A stretch of 64,000 nucleotides of DNA, from assembly GCA_019217005.1 (NCBI GenBank), contig JAHBNG010000057.1:20065-84064 (forward strand), written 5' to 3'. The notes under the pieces are model-generated. The model searched no databases. It had not been told where the DNA came from and saw only the letters and a list, made by a program, of their open reading frames with translations. Below, one piece after another: positions 8,704 through 17,804 of this stretch; the first letter of the stretch is position 1; every line of letters starts with the position of its first letter. A program made the translations under genes and the position numbers. This stretch comes from Chloroflexi bacterium TSY (GTDB lineage: Bacteria > Chloroflexota > Anaerolineae > Caldilineales > Caldilineaceae).

Positions 8704-8967
8704 ACTTTGCTCTGTATGAAAACCGTAGTTTGGTCTCTCTGGTATAGCTTACGAAAACTACGTATGGTGACATTTGTCACCTTGGTCCCTGATTTTGGGT
8801 GTTCAAACCCTATACAAGCGAGTCCTTAGAACACCTCTGAGGGTCTGTTAGCGTCAAAAAGGTTACAACATGACAAATTTGAGGTGCGAACCCTCTACAA
8901 ACCCTTGAAATTGTCAATTAGGGTGACAAATGTCACTATTCCGGTTTTCATCACAACCGCAGTATAG
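8704..8967. repeat. MITE-like element, copy 1 (contains a nested mini-element)
   Basis: Its outer parts match a shorter copy at 47283-47366: GCTCTGTATGAAAACCGTAG at the left and GGTTTTCATCACAACCGC at the right. The two ends are rough inverted repeats of each other. In this copy a 170-base unit with GTGACA-type ends is inserted in the middle; the copy at 47 kb lacks it. No coding potential. Confidence 0.6.
8767..8936. mobile_element. Non-autonomous mini-element with GTGACA palindromic ends
   Basis: The left end is GTGACATTTGTCAC (8767-8780) and the right end GTGACAAATGTCAC (8923-8936). Each end is itself a near palindrome, and both match the ends of the DUF1670 element at 16930-18617. TA stands on both outer sides. 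It has no open frame. It sits inside the older MITE at 8704-8967, whose unoccupied form is seen at 47 kb. This supports real transposition. Confidence 0.65.
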
Positions 8968-9299
8968 TGATAATCCCCACGGACTCAAGCGTTTCTTCAG
9001 CGATATTGCCTGTTAATCCTTTGGGCCGTAAATCAGCCAGGACAATGTGATTTCCCGTATCGCTGTTCCCAGAAAGTAGCCTATTTTGGTCAAAGGTAAA
9101 TTTAGCTTTTTGGCTTATTGGTTAGACAACTTGCTTGCCAATGATTGCTTTCGCTTTATTGACCATATGTTGTGCCAAAGTAAGAATGTGCTCACGTTCT
9201 TCATCGGTGGCTGTGGCAACGATCTTGTCCACCAGAGCATGACAATGGTCACGAACCCGATTTGGATCAGGGACTTCGCCCCGTGTTTCCTGCACAACG

Positions 9300-10804
9300 C
9301 TAAGCTCGACTTTGTACAATTTGGGCACATTAAAAAGTTAATAAAGAAGGAACAAAAGGGAAGCTGATGTAAGATAGGAGTGAAAACAACTATCAAAGAG
9401 AGGAGAGCCCAATGTTCCTTCCAGCAGAAATAATCCCGTTGTTCGAGAGCTTTCCCAGTCTTCACAGAACCGACGTACCAAAAGGCACTGGTCTTGGTGA
9501 TAGGGACGGTGTTAACGAAGGGAAGACGAACGGTGACAGCGGCGTTGAGAGTGATGGGATTGGAGCAAGAGGGAGACTGGTCCAAGTATCACCATGTGCT
9601 GAATCGAGCAAAGTGGGATGGATTGATGTTGAGCTATATCTTACTGCACTTGATTGTGGATACGTTTGTGGTCATGGGAGCGCCAGTCGAGATAACGGTA
9701 GACGAGACGCTAGAAAGGCGCTGGGGTCCCAAGATCAGCAAACGAGGACACTGGCGAGATAGCCTGGCGTCAGGCCGGAAGATGAGCGTAAGCACGAGCG
9801 GATTGCGGTGGCTGGTCTTCTGTGTGGTGGTCAAGTTGCCGTGGAGTGACCTCTACTGGTCGTTGCCCTTTCTGAGCGTCTTACTCACAACACCGAAAGT
9901 CAGCGAAACGCTCAACCAGCGCCACCGAACAGTGGCGAAACGAACCATGCAGGTGGTGGCCTGGCTGCATCGAGCTTTGCCAGGTCGAGAAATCAAGCTC
10001 ATCGGCGATGGGGCTTACAGTGTGATCGAGTTGGGCTTGCGCTGTCAATCCCAAGGAGTCACCTTGATTGGGCCTCTGCGCCTGGATGCGCGTCTCTTTG
10101 ACTATCCACCCTCCCGTTTGAAACCTGACGGCACAAAACGACCTGGTCGTCCTCCTGTCGTTGGGCAGCGACTGCCCAAGCTGGAAGATGTTGCCCTCTT
10201 CAAAACCACCTGTTGGCACCGCTGCCGCATTGACTGGTATGGGGGAGACTCTGAAGTCGTCGACTGGGCCACTGGTATTGCCTTTTGGTACTCTACCGGC
10301 ACAACTCCGCTCCTTCTGCGCTGGGTTTTAGTCCGCGATCCCAAAGGCCAAGCTGAGACCGTCGCTTACTTCTCCACCGATATTCATCAGGCTGCCCCCC
10401 CACATCATCGCTGATTTCGTCAAACGTTGGTCCATTGAAGTCTCTTTCGAGGAAGCCAGAGCTCACCTCGGTGTCGAAACTCAGCGCCAGTGGAGTGACT
10501 TGGCCATTGAGAGGACTACTCCTGCTCTCTTTGGTCTTTTCAGCCTTGTCATCTTGATGGCTCATGCCTTCTCTCCTGATGGCTCTATCCCTTTGCCTCA
10601 AGCTGCTTGGTGTCACAAGACTCACGCCTCCTTCCATGACCTCCTCTCTCTGGTTCGCCGCCGCTTATGGTGCCATTTCCTTTTCCAGACATCTCACTTT
10701 TCACCTGATCTTCGTTTATTCTCTCCCTCTCAGGTGAACACCTTACTTTCTGCTGTCTGTTATTAACTTTTTATGGTGCTTAAAACTTACAAAGTCTAGC
10801 TTAG
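9300..10804 (+). mobile_element. Insertion sequence with a DDE-type (PF13546-like) transposase
   Basis: The ends are inverted repeats over about 45 bases: CTAAGCT-C/A-GACTTTGTA at the outside, and AAAAAGTTAATAA further in. The single transposase gene runs rightwards. It interrupts the minus-strand gene described at 9122-11092. The target duplication is not clear. Confidence 0.8.
9412..10766 (+). pseudogene. DDE transposase (IS701-like, PF13546 type), two frameshifts
   Basis: It begins MFLPAEIIPLFESF. The frame changes near 9450, then continues FTEPTYQKALVLVIGTVLTK and the family blocks HHVLNRAKWDGLMLSYILLH, EITVDETLERRWGPKISKRG (first catalytic Asp), IKLIGDGAYSVIEL (second Asp), and SIEVSFEEARAHLGVETQRQ (Glu). 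The second frameshift is at a run of seven C near 10395, between IHQAAP and HIIADFVKRW. The rest of the protein is complete. Both breaks are single-base, so sequencing error is possible; otherwise the gene is recently dead. Confidence 0.88.
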
Positions 10805-10808
10805 TGCT

Positions 10809-10879
10809 TATCCGAAAAGTTCTGTGACGAACCCTTGTTGGTCAAGAAATTGGTTGGACTCACAACCACTTTTCGGATA
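10809..10879. repeat. 71-base inverted-repeat remnant
   Basis: TATCCGAAAAGT at 10809-10820 and its exact complement at 10868-10879. It lies between the IS end and the broken gene fragment. It looks like the two ends of an IS or a MITE with the middle removed. Confidence 0.5.
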
Positions 10880-11085
10880 GGTTCTAAGCCAGTGATTGCC
10901 ATAATTGGCATGGAGCGTTTCATCGGCCCAATCAAAATCCATATCGTGCTGGCTCAGAGCGTCGCCATATTCTAGGAATTTATCACGGCGCTTCGGTTTT
11001 TTGCCGATGTTCTTGGTCTCAAAGAAGTAGAGCATTCCCAGACGATAAATGGGGTCCTCGTCTTTTGCCGCATCGGAGAGTACCC

Positions 11086-12471
11086 ATGTCACAGCGACCC
11101 AATATCTTGATCATCGTTGTCGACCAGCTACGGGCGGACGTCTGTGGGTGCTACGGAGGGTGGCCTAGTGCAACGCCGAACCTCGACCGTCTTGCGGCTG
11201 GCGGGACGGTGTTCACGCAGGCCTATTGTCCCTATCCTCAATGCTCGCCCACACGCGCCAGCCTGATGACTGGGCTTGAGCCGCTCAGAACAGGCATCGG
11301 CATTCAAAGCAATTACCGCATGCTCGGCGAGAGAACCGTGGAGCAGCTTGACCCGGCCCTGCCTGCGCTCGGGCCGCTATTCCGCGAGGCGGGCTACCGA
11401 ACCGGCTATATTGGTAAGTGGCACCTGGATGCTGAGGAGCCCACCGACAATTTGAGCGACCGGGGCTTCGACTACTACTTTCGAAGTAATCCACATGTTG
11501 CCGATGTGATCCCAACCGCCAACCCTTGCGGGTTCTACCGTGATGGAATCGCTGGCGTGGGGCGCTCGACGGAATCATGGGAAGGTATGCAGGCCCATCG
11601 GGCTGCAGAATTTATTTATGACAGCGCCGACGGAAATGAGTTGTTCCTGCTGGTCTACTCGGATCCGCGCCCGCATCCAGTCTACAACGTCACGCAGGCA
11701 GACCTGGATCTCTTTGCGCCGGACGAGGTCGCGCTCTGGCCCAACATCCATGACGACCTATCTGCACGACCCATTGTCCACCGGCGACTGCGAGAGAATA
11801 TCATGGGCGATTGGAGGCCGACAGACGATGAGTGGTGCACGATTCTGCGCCACTATGCGGCTCTAATCGGAGCGACCGACCGCGACGTTGGCACGGTGCT
11901 TGACGCCCTGGATGAAAGCGGCGCTGCCGACGACACGATCGTGGTCTATGTGTCCGATCACGGAGACTACTGCGGTGCGCACGGGAATCTCACCAAGGGC
12001 GTTGCGCCTTACGAAGAACTGCTCCGCGTGCCGCTGGTCTTCCGCTGGCCCGGGCATTTCAGTGCCGGTGGAACCTGCGAAGAACTCGTGACGCACATGG
12101 ACATCCTGCCGACACTAGCAGAGGCCGCTGCCGTCGATATCCCCGACGAGATTGATGGATCCACCCTCGTGCCGCTGCTCTCGGGCGAGCCGTCTGAATG
12201 GCGGGACCATGTCGTCATCACGCATCATGGCAACGCGTACGGTTTGTGCACAATGCGGGCAGTGATCACGGATGACTATAAGTACGTTTACTGGCCATAC
12301 GATACAGCAGAGCTGTATGATCGGCAGGCGGATAAGTGGGAGATGGAGAATCGGATCGACGACCCGGACCTTCGAGGCGTGGCCGAAAGGTTGCACGGAA
12401 TGCTCCTGGCGCACAGACAAAGAACAGGGGATCGATTCTACCTTGCTTCGGCTCCGCCGCGGGAGACATGA
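11086..12471 (+). CDS. Type I (formylglycine) sulfatase
   Basis: 461 residues. The N-terminal metal-binding block PNILIIVVDQLRAD and the activation motif CSPTRASLMTG (Cys53, the residue converted to formylglycine) are both intact, as is the second sulfatase block GYRTGYIGKWHLD. Later metal ligands sit in VVYVSDHGDYCG. It hydrolyses sulfate esters, probably on a sugar given the neighbouring transport genes, but the substrate cannot be named. No signal peptide, so it is cytoplasmic. The start at 11086 has GGAGAG upstream. It needs a formylglycine-generating or anaerobic maturation enzyme, not in this window. The intact gene abuts the broken gene on the other strand. Confidence 0.95.
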   Translation: MSQRPNILIIVVDQLRADVCGCYGGWPSATPNLDRLAAGGTVFTQAYCPYPQCSPTRASLMTGLEPLRTGIGIQSNYRMLGERTVEQLDPALPALGPLFREAGYRTGYIGKWHLDAEEPTDNLSDRGFDYYFRSNPHVADVIPTANPCGFYRDGIAGVGRSTESWEGMQAHRAAEFIYDSADGNELFLLVYSDPRPHPVYNVTQADLDLFAPDEVALWPNIHDDLSARPIVHRRLRENIMGDWRPTDDEWCTILRHYAALIGATDRDVGTVLDALDESGAADDTIVVYVSDHGDYCGAHGNLTKGVAPYEELLRVPLVFRWPGHFSAGGTCEELVTHMDILPTLAEAAAVDIPDEIDGSTLVPLLSGEPSEWRDHVVITHHGNAYGLCTMRAVITDDYKYVYWPYDTAELYDRQADKWEMENRIDDPDLRGVAERLHGMLLAHRQRTGDRFYLASAPPRET

Positions 12472-12518
12472 CGAAGGCGAATCATTCCATATACAAAAAC
12501 CCTATAATTGGAGTTCTT

Positions 12519-12923
12519 ATGTCAGATAGAGACGCATGGAACAAAGCAATCATTGAAGAGTTTCGGGCGAATGAAGGTCGAGTTGGAGGCCGATTATTGT
12601 TACTATTGCATCATACAGGCGCAAAGACGGGGTTGCCACGGTTGAGTCCACTGGCCTATATGATGGATGGTGCGCGCTATGTGCTGATTGCTTCAAAAGG
12701 CGGCGCACCCACACACCCAGATTGGTATTACAATCTCCTGTCGCATCCAAACGTCACCGTCGAAACGGGTATGGAAACATTTGAGGCTGTGGCTAAGCTT
12801 GCTTCCGAACCGGAGCGTACCCGTCTTTTCGATGAGATGGCGGCAAGAAATCCGGTCTTCACCACCTACAAGAGCAAAACGACGCGTACATTTCCGGTCT
12901 TTACACTGACCCGACAATCATAA
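12519..12923 (+). CDS. F420-type nitroreductase-like protein (deazaflavin-dependent, DUF385)
   Basis: 134 residues. The family signature is clear: LLLLHHTGAKTGLPRLSPLAY, IASKGGAPTHPDWYYNLLSHP and a C-terminal PVFTLTR. Relatives bind coenzyme F420 and reduce quinones or nitro compounds; some bind other flavins. GGAG lies 7 bases before the ATG at 12519, 48 bases after the sulfatase, so co-transcription is likely although no functional link is evident. The gene is intact and of usual length for the family. Confidence 0.9.
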   Translation: MSDRDAWNKAIIEEFRANEGRVGGRLLLLLHHTGAKTGLPRLSPLAYMMDGARYVLIASKGGAPTHPDWYYNLLSHPNVTVETGMETFEAVAKLASEPERTRLFDEMAARNPVFTTYKSKTTRTFPVFTLTRQS

Positions 12924-13013
12924 GGAAGCAATTGTTTCGTTTCAGAAACGATGAACCAAATAGCGTAAACACCCCATTGTTAGACAAGGCAAAAGTAGAT
13001 TCCGAAAGATAAT

Positions 13014-13301
13014 TTATTCTGGCACACTAGGGACGGTAGCTGGTTTACGAGGCTCACGGGGATGTTTTGGCATAATATCTGGTAAATTTTGTGCTGCGGC
13101 TGCCAGTATACGTAGTGCTTCATTAACCGCTTCTGAGGTTGGAAAGATGGCGGCCACATCAGGATCCAGCACAACCATCAACTGTTCTTGGTCAAGGCGC
13201 GCGGCAAAACGATTCGGCTTTGCTTTACTATAATCGAAGTCATAATGCGGGTTTAGCTCATCAGACTCATCATTTTTTAGTTTATCTTTTTGCATGTTCA
13301 T
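13014..13301 (-). CDS. Antitoxin of a BrnT-type pair (BrnA-like)
   Basis: 95 residues from the ATG at 13301, which has AAAGG just upstream; an earlier ATG at 13322 inside the toxin gene is possible. The middle reads NRFAARLDQEQLMVVLDPDV then FPTSEAVNEALRILA, consistent with the ribbon-helix-helix DNA-binding part of BrnA-type antitoxins. The C-terminus is Pro/Arg rich. It overlaps the 3' end of the toxin gene, the usual toxin-first order. It would neutralise the toxin and repress the operon. Confidence 0.8.
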   Translation of the reverse strand: MNMQKDKLKNDESDELNPHYDFDYSKAKPNRFAARLDQEQLMVVLDPDVAAIFPTSEAVNEALRILAAAAQNLPDIMPKHPREPRKPATVPSVPE

Positions 13302-13569
13302 AGGCCTTTTGTTCTCTCGCATCTGCTTTGCGGGCGCTAATAATACGAATCACATCATCACGTTCAGTAAATGATACGATCAATAATCGATTCCGGGTTG
13401 AGTGACCAATAATCAACTCGCGGTACTCTTCGTCTGAGTGTTCATCATCGTCGAAGATATAGGCTGTCGGATCACGAAAAACAGTAGCTGCCTCTTCAAA
13501 TGTGACACCATCATGCACCCTACGATTGCGGGCAGCTTTTTTGCTGTCCCAAGAAAATCGTATGCTCAT
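13282..13569 (-). CDS. brnT: BrnT family toxin (RelE-like fold ribonuclease)
   Basis: 95 residues with the typical BrnT layout: FSWDSKKAARNRRVHDGVTF, FEEAATVFRDP, then REL-IIGHSTRNRLLIVSFT and RIISARKADAREQKAYE. BrnT proteins are small ribonucleases that block translation. It is the first gene of the pair and overlaps the antitoxin by about 20 bases. The pair is isolated between unrelated genes, as expected for a mobile toxin-antitoxin module. Confidence 0.92.
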   Translation of the reverse strand: MSIRFSWDSKKAARNRRVHDGVTFEEAATVFRDPTAYIFDDDEHSDEEYRELIIGHSTRNRLLIVSFTERDDVIRIISARKADAREQKAYEHAKR

Positions 13570-13868
13570 CGTAGTAGTATATCACGCTCGACAAGATTAT
13601 GCATTTCACTTGGATGAGATTGACGATGCGCTAGCTTGCCTTCGTATGATATAATGAATCTACCCATGACGCCCGAACGTGAGGCGTTCTATGCGCTACG
13701 CGAGAAAAACAAACATTTGTGGGGTAAGAATGGCCATGACGTTATTGCAGGGCGTGCGCACAAAGACTTGCAGACATTATCTTCGATTTAGAAAATTATC
13801 GCGGCGTAACCCATCTATATATCCCTTAACAGGATTTTTTCTGCTCAATTGAATTTTACCTTCTAAAC
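13570..13868. other. Intergenic stretch with one tiny open frame
   Basis: Between the toxin start and the promoter at 13869. Apart from the 41-codon frame at 13666-13791 nothing coding is visible. TATACT lies just upstream of the toxin start on the minus strand, but no matching -35 was found. Confidence 0.6.
13666..13791 (+). CDS. Possible 41-residue peptide, unknown
   Basis: ATG at 13666, preceded closely by TATGATATAATG; the product begins MTPEREAFYALREKN. There is no clear ribosome site. The composition is protein-like, but the frame is short and it may be a remnant. No family recognised. Confidence 0.22.
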   Translation: MTPEREAFYALREKNKHLWGKNGHDVIAGRAHKDLQTLSSI

Positions 13869-13897
13869 TTGACACAAACCGCTTAATCGTATATCCT
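13869..13897 (+). promoter_or_regulatory. Promoter ahead of the structured-RNA unit
   Basis: A perfect TTGACA (13869-13874), a 17-base spacer, then TATCCT (13892-13897). No protein-coding frame follows before the terminator at 14053. Confidence 0.6.
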
Positions 13898-13903
13898 CTC
13901 TCC

Positions 13904-14117
13904 CAAAGAATACCGGGTAAATCCGGAGACGGTTTATAAGTAAGGAATCGGAATTAAATAACTTGAACACGATTCTTCGTTTCACTCGAGAATGACTGTT
14001 CAACTTAATTTAATGCTCATTCCTAATCACCTGTAAGGTGTCTATCACTTTGAGGCCGGACATAGACGGATAAATGCACTATTTGCATTTGTCTGTTTGT
14101 GTTCGGCCTTTTTTTAT
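13904..14117 (+). ncRNA. Candidate structured RNA or attenuator leader
   Basis: Between a strong promoter and a strong terminator. A long interrupted hairpin pairs GGAAT/ATTCC, TTAAAT/ATTTAA and TTGAACA/TGTTCAA (13944-14023), and is followed by a small CACCT-GTA-AGGTG stem. No riboswitch class was recognised. It ends about 210 bases before a PEP-synthase-like gene, so it may be either a free small RNA or a transcription attenuator for that gene. Confidence 0.35.
14053..14117 (+). terminator. Rho-independent terminator
   Basis: A long stem (AGGCCG-ACA-AGACGGATAAATGC type, paired to GCATTTGTCTGTTTGTGTTCGGCCT) with a tiny loop and a following run of T. Confidence 0.82.
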
Positions 14118-14330
14118 TTCTCTCAAATCGCTGTTGACAAGTACATTGCGGCGTAAATGCCACGGCGGTTATTCTCGTTGACTACCTCTGGTGGACAGCT
14201 TGTTGAACCATTGGCTTACTTGCGCCGGAATTTACTAGGTTTGAAACTTGCTACCTGAGACGAATAGAGAACCCCGGTATTGGTGGTTGAATAAGCCAAA
14301 CGGAGTTTTTTTGACAGAAAGGAGAACAGG

Positions 14331-16898
14331 ATGATGCTTGTTACTAAACTACAGCCACAACTTGAGCCAACGACTGTTGGTGCGAAATCAGCGAATTTGG
14401 GAAAAGCGATGGAGAAGGGATTCAGCGTGCCGCCAGGGTTTGTGGTCACCCGAAGCGCACTTGATCTGTTTCTCCAAGATGCCGGTCTCAAGACGCCGGT
14501 ACAAACAGTTCTCAGCGATGAAAACGCAAGCCGTGCGGAAGCATATGATGATCTTTGCCACAAAATACGAATCGCACCGGTTCCCGACCCGTTGGCGAAA
14601 GCCGTGGTGAAGATGGCTGAACCCTTACTTGCCGAGGCGCCGGGCGGGGTGGCTGTGCGCTCATCCGGTGCTCATGAAGATTCGGCCACGGCCAGTTTTG
14701 CTGGTATCTACGAGAGCTATCTCGGTATCCAGTCTATGGAAGACCTTTGGGTATCGATTAAGCAGTGTTGGTGTTCTGCCTGGTCGCCCCAAGCCACAGC
14801 ATACGCAAACAGAATGGGGATAGGGTTGGAGTATGATTCAATGGCCGTGCTGATCCAGCAGCTTGTCATTGCGGATAGTTCTGGTGTCTTGTTTACAGCC
14901 AATCCACAAACAGGCAATCCGTGGCACTTCATTCTTGAATCCACCTTCGGTCTGGCTCAAGAACTGGTTGGTTCTGTTGGCAATGTTCCAGCGGACAGGT
15001 TTGTTTTGGCGTGGGATAGCGGAGACATTACGGAGAAACATACCGCAAAGAAACCAACCGCGTGTATGCTTGGTGAATCTGGCGTTCAGACCGTTTCGGC
15101 CCCCTTGGATCGCAGTGAATCGCCATCCTTGTCGGATGAATTAGCGACGTCCATTGCGAAACAGGGGCTAGCACTTGACCGGATCTTTGGTTGTCGGGTT
15201 GACATTGAGTGGGCAATGGCTGATGAGGAGATACAGATCATACAAGTCAGGCCGATTACCGCGCTGCCGCCATTTTTCCCGCATCACCTATCACCCTATT
15301 TGTCAGAGCAGACTTGGGAACCGCGTTGGCCCTATTGGTATTTCCCAAATAATGAGTTGAAGGGAAAGGTAGTTCCACTGCTCTATCAAGACGTGTCCTG
15401 GGCGGAAATGTTTGTGCGCTACCAAGTTGGCCCGATCGACCTGTACAACGGACGTTTTGCGGGTCTTGAGAGGGACTTTCACGGCCATCGCTATCAGGTT
15501 GTTGTTCCTCGCTCGCCACAAGCAAAGCCCTCGCTCGCGGAATTGGAAGCGTATTTGCGGGAATATGAACCTACATTGCGACAACAGTGGCTTGAAGCCA
15601 AGCATCACAAATTTCCGGCCATTTCAGCCAAAGCGGTTGAACTCCGGCAGCAGGCGAATTCCCTTCAGGAGTTAATCGAAGCACTGCTGTGGGTGCTTGA
15701 TGCTAAGTATGATATGGGTTGCCAAACCATTGGCCCTCCTCAGTGCCTTTTTGGGATTTGTATTACGCTTTTTGAAGATTTTATCGAGAGAAATCTGCCT
15801 GACTTAGAGCCATACTATCCACATACCCAAGTCCAAGAAGCGGAAGCCCTTGCCGCGACCATTGAGGCGGGTGCAATTCAGCAGGCTTTTGAGACGATGG
15901 ATCTCCAATCACTCTTCCAATATCTTGTTGAACACAATGAGTCGTCACCTTTTGCGCTTGCCTATAATGTCTATTGTGAACGCTTAGGGCTTATTCCACT
16001 AAACCGCAACGCTGAAATCTATCCTGGCGAAGAGGCGATACATTATGCCGTCCTTCAGGTGGTTCGCGATGCATTTTATGGAAAGCAAATAGGGCTAGTT
16101 ACAAGCAAGGAGCAGATTACGCACCAACGACAGGCATGTGAAGCCAAACTTCGCCAAGCACTTGCCAAGAAGGACCCTGCGTTGCTGTCCAGATTTGAGC
16201 AATTGAGTGACTGGCTCTATTTCTGGGCACCTGCCCTGAATGATCGAGGCTGGGCTAGCGTGCCGTTTTATCTAATGCGGGGTTTGTGGATGATATTGTG
16301 CCGCAAATTGCAAGAGGCAGGCTTACTTGATGTACAGACAGACATCGGTTACTTCAAGACCGAGGACTTAGCCTATATTGCCCAAACGGGAAATCTTGAC
16401 GAAGGACGGCGGATTTTGCAACGCAGACAGCTCGAATATGAGCGATATGACCGGCTCCAGCCTCCTTTGTATCTTGGCAAAGCGCCAAACAACTTGGCAG
16501 CATCCAAACCAGAGGAAAAAACTTCACCAGTTGCCGAAGATGGTCCGAAAACGGTTATTCACGGGCGTGGGCATTCTCCCGGACAGGCGCAAGGTGTTGC
16601 CCACAAAATTGAGACGCTTAGCGAATCCGATACAGCCACGGACCAGCATATCCTCATTCTCACAAAGACAGCAAAGCCAACTAGTCAGTACTCTGCCCTG
16701 TTGCTCACCTTAATTTTGCGGGTGCAAGGCATCATTGTTGTTCAAGCTGGACAGACCTACACCCACCACATTGCCCAGATTGCGCGTGAGTGTGGTGTGC
16801 CGGTCTTGGAGATTTCGCCTAGCGATATTGGCTACATACCCGATAACATCGAACTGGTCGTGGATGGTTCAGAGGGAACCGTGACGATTATCAAGTGA
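14331..16898 (+). CDS. PEP synthase / rifampin phosphotransferase-like phosphotransfer enzyme, copy 1
   Basis: 855 residues. The N-terminal ATP-grasp (PEP/pyruvate-binding) domain, about 1-325, shows GAKSANLGKAMEKGFSVPPG, GVAVRSSGAHEDSATASFAG, GVLFTANPQTGN and IEWAM...IIQVRPI. The C-terminal swivelling phosphohistidine domain, about 745-855, carries YTHHIAQIARECGVPVLE; His812 or His813 is the likely phosphorylated residue. The usual TDxGG lead-in is replaced by VQAGQ, and the middle region is unlike the PEP synthase barrel. The architecture therefore resembles rifampin phosphotransferases and related ATP-dependent dikinases of unknown substrate. The start at 14331 has AAAGGAG upstream. A close paralogue lies at 18862-22793. 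The gene is intact. Confidence 0.85.
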   Translation: MMLVTKLQPQLEPTTVGAKSANLGKAMEKGFSVPPGFVVTRSALDLFLQDAGLKTPVQTVLSDENASRAEAYDDLCHKIRIAPVPDPLAKAVVKMAEPLLAEAPGGVAVRSSGAHEDSATASFAGIYESYLGIQSMEDLWVSIKQCWCSAWSPQATAYANRMGIGLEYDSMAVLIQQLVIADSSGVLFTANPQTGNPWHFILESTFGLAQELVGSVGNVPADRFVLAWDSGDITEKHTAKKPTACMLGESGVQTVSAPLDRSESPSLSDELATSIAKQGLALDRIFGCRVDIEWAMADEEIQIIQVRPITALPPFFPHHLSPYLSEQTWEPRWPYWYFPNNELKGKVVPLLYQDVSWAEMFVRYQVGPIDLYNGRFAGLERDFHGHRYQVVVPRSPQAKPSLAELEAYLREYEPTLRQQWLEAKHHKFPAISAKAVELRQQANSLQELIEALLWVLDAKYDMGCQTIGPPQCLFGICITLFEDFIERNLPDLEPYYPHTQVQEAEALAATIEAGAIQQAFETMDLQSLFQYLVEHNESSPFALAYNVYCERLGLIPLNRNAEIYPGEEAIHYAVLQVVRDAFYGKQIGLVTSKEQITHQRQACEAKLRQALAKKDPALLSRFEQLSDWLYFWAPALNDRGWASVPFYLMRGLWMILCRKLQEAGLLDVQTDIGYFKTEDLAYIAQTGNLDEGRRILQRRQLEYERYDRLQPPLYLGKAPNNLAASKPEEKTSPVAEDGPKTVIHGRGHSPGQAQGVAHKIETLSESDTATDQHILILTKTAKPTSQYSALLLTLILRVQGIIVVQAGQTYTHHIAQIARECGVPVLEISPSDIGYIPDNIELVVDGSEGTVTIIK

Positions 16899-16994
16899 AT
16901 CAGGAAGATACGGATGGAGAACCTATATAGTGACAAATGTCACCCTAGAGTAAACTAAGGTGTAACAGATCGAAGCACACAGAAAGGGTGACAA

Positions 16995-17804
16995 ATGGAA
17001 GAGCAAGGAAGGATCGAACGTCAAGGATCCAAGACGGAAGAGGCGCATCTATTGAGCCAGTTGGAAAAAGAGTTCGAGTTTGCGCCTCGGATAGCGCAGG
17101 CGATAGTAGAAGAGGCGCAAGCGGTGCTGAGTCGGCCGCTAGATGAGCTGGGTCGGGGCCAAATCTGGGTCTATCTAGTGAGTCGCAAAGCGGGTCATGG
17201 GAAATCATTGAGAGAAACGGAGACCAAGGCAGTGCGCTGGACGGTAGACGCGGGAGCAGAAGAGCAAGAAGTGCTGGCCAAGCATGGACGAGTGGCGCAG
17301 CGGCAGGTAAGAATCCAACGCTTAGTGAGTGAAGCAGAAGAGCAAGGAGCGTTGGCGAGTCAAGAAGACTTGGCCCATGTGCTGCATGTAACGGTTCGCA
17401 CCATCAAGCGAGACTGCAAAGAACTGCAAGGGCAGGGGATCTGGCTTCCCTTACGAGGGAATGTGCGTGGAATCGGGCGTGGTCAGAGCCACAAAGCGCT
17501 GATTATCCGGAGCTGGTTGAAGGGAGAAACATACGACCAGCTAGAGAGAAGCACAAAACATACAGTGATCTCGATTCGGCGCTACATCCAGACATTTCTG
17601 CGAGTCGTAGAGCTTGAGCAGAGCGGTTTTGGAGCAGCGGAGATCGCCCATCTGACCCAGTGCGGCCTTGCTTTGGTGGAGGAGTATCTCACCATCTACC
17701 ATGAATGCCATGATGCGGTGAGCCGCAGCAAGCTCCAAGAAGAGCTGGAGCGCTTTCGCCGCTCTCCTGGTTCCTTCTCAGGTAAAAAAAGGAGGAACCA
17801 GTGA
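16995..17804 (+). CDS. DUF1670-like protein with helix-turn-helix, first of a pair
   Basis: 269 residues. An N-terminal helical part (EKEFEFAPRIAQAIVEEAQA) is followed by a short basic stretch with AGHGKSLRETETKAVRW. A helix-turn-helix then reads ASQEDLAHVLHVTVRTIKRD, followed by the typical DUF1670 end: IGRGQSHKALIIRSWLKGET and a second sequence of HTH-like helices (FGAAEIAHLTQCGLALVEEY). The fold looks like a DNA-binding protein; no acidic triad typical of DDE enzymes is evident. The start codon follows GGGTGA and lies within a copy of the GTGACAAATG motif, which suggests autoregulation. The stop overlaps the next start (GTGA). Confidence 0.75.
   Translation: MEEQGRIERQGSKTEEAHLLSQLEKEFEFAPRIAQAIVEEAQAVLSRPLDELGRGQIWVYLVSRKAGHGKSLRETETKAVRWTVDAGAEEQEVLAKHGRVAQRQVRIQRLVSEAEEQGALASQEDLAHVLHVTVRTIKRDCKELQGQGIWLPLRGNVRGIGRGQSHKALIIRSWLKGETYDQLERSTKHTVISIRRYIQTFLRVVELEQSGFGAAEIAHLTQCGLALVEEYLTIYHECHDAVSRSKLQEELERFRRSPGSFSGKKRRNQ

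Larger units (their letters stand above)
9122..11092 (-). pseudogene. Broken gene for a possible ferritin-like (DUF455-like) protein, split by an IS
   Basis: The right-hand piece (11092 down to about 10880) reads DPIYRLGMLYFFETKNIGKK followed by DALSQHDMDFDWADETLHAN and YGNHWL. The left-hand piece (9299 down to 9122) reads ETRGEVPDPNRVRDHCHALV and ends KAKAIIGKQVV. An IS (9300-10804) and a short repeat separate them. The HD...DETLH pattern recalls ferritin-like DUF455 proteins, but this is a guess. The 5' end is missing too: the frame begins at the sulfatase start, so a rearrangement probably removed it. That both pieces belong to one gene is inferred from position. Confidence 0.5.
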
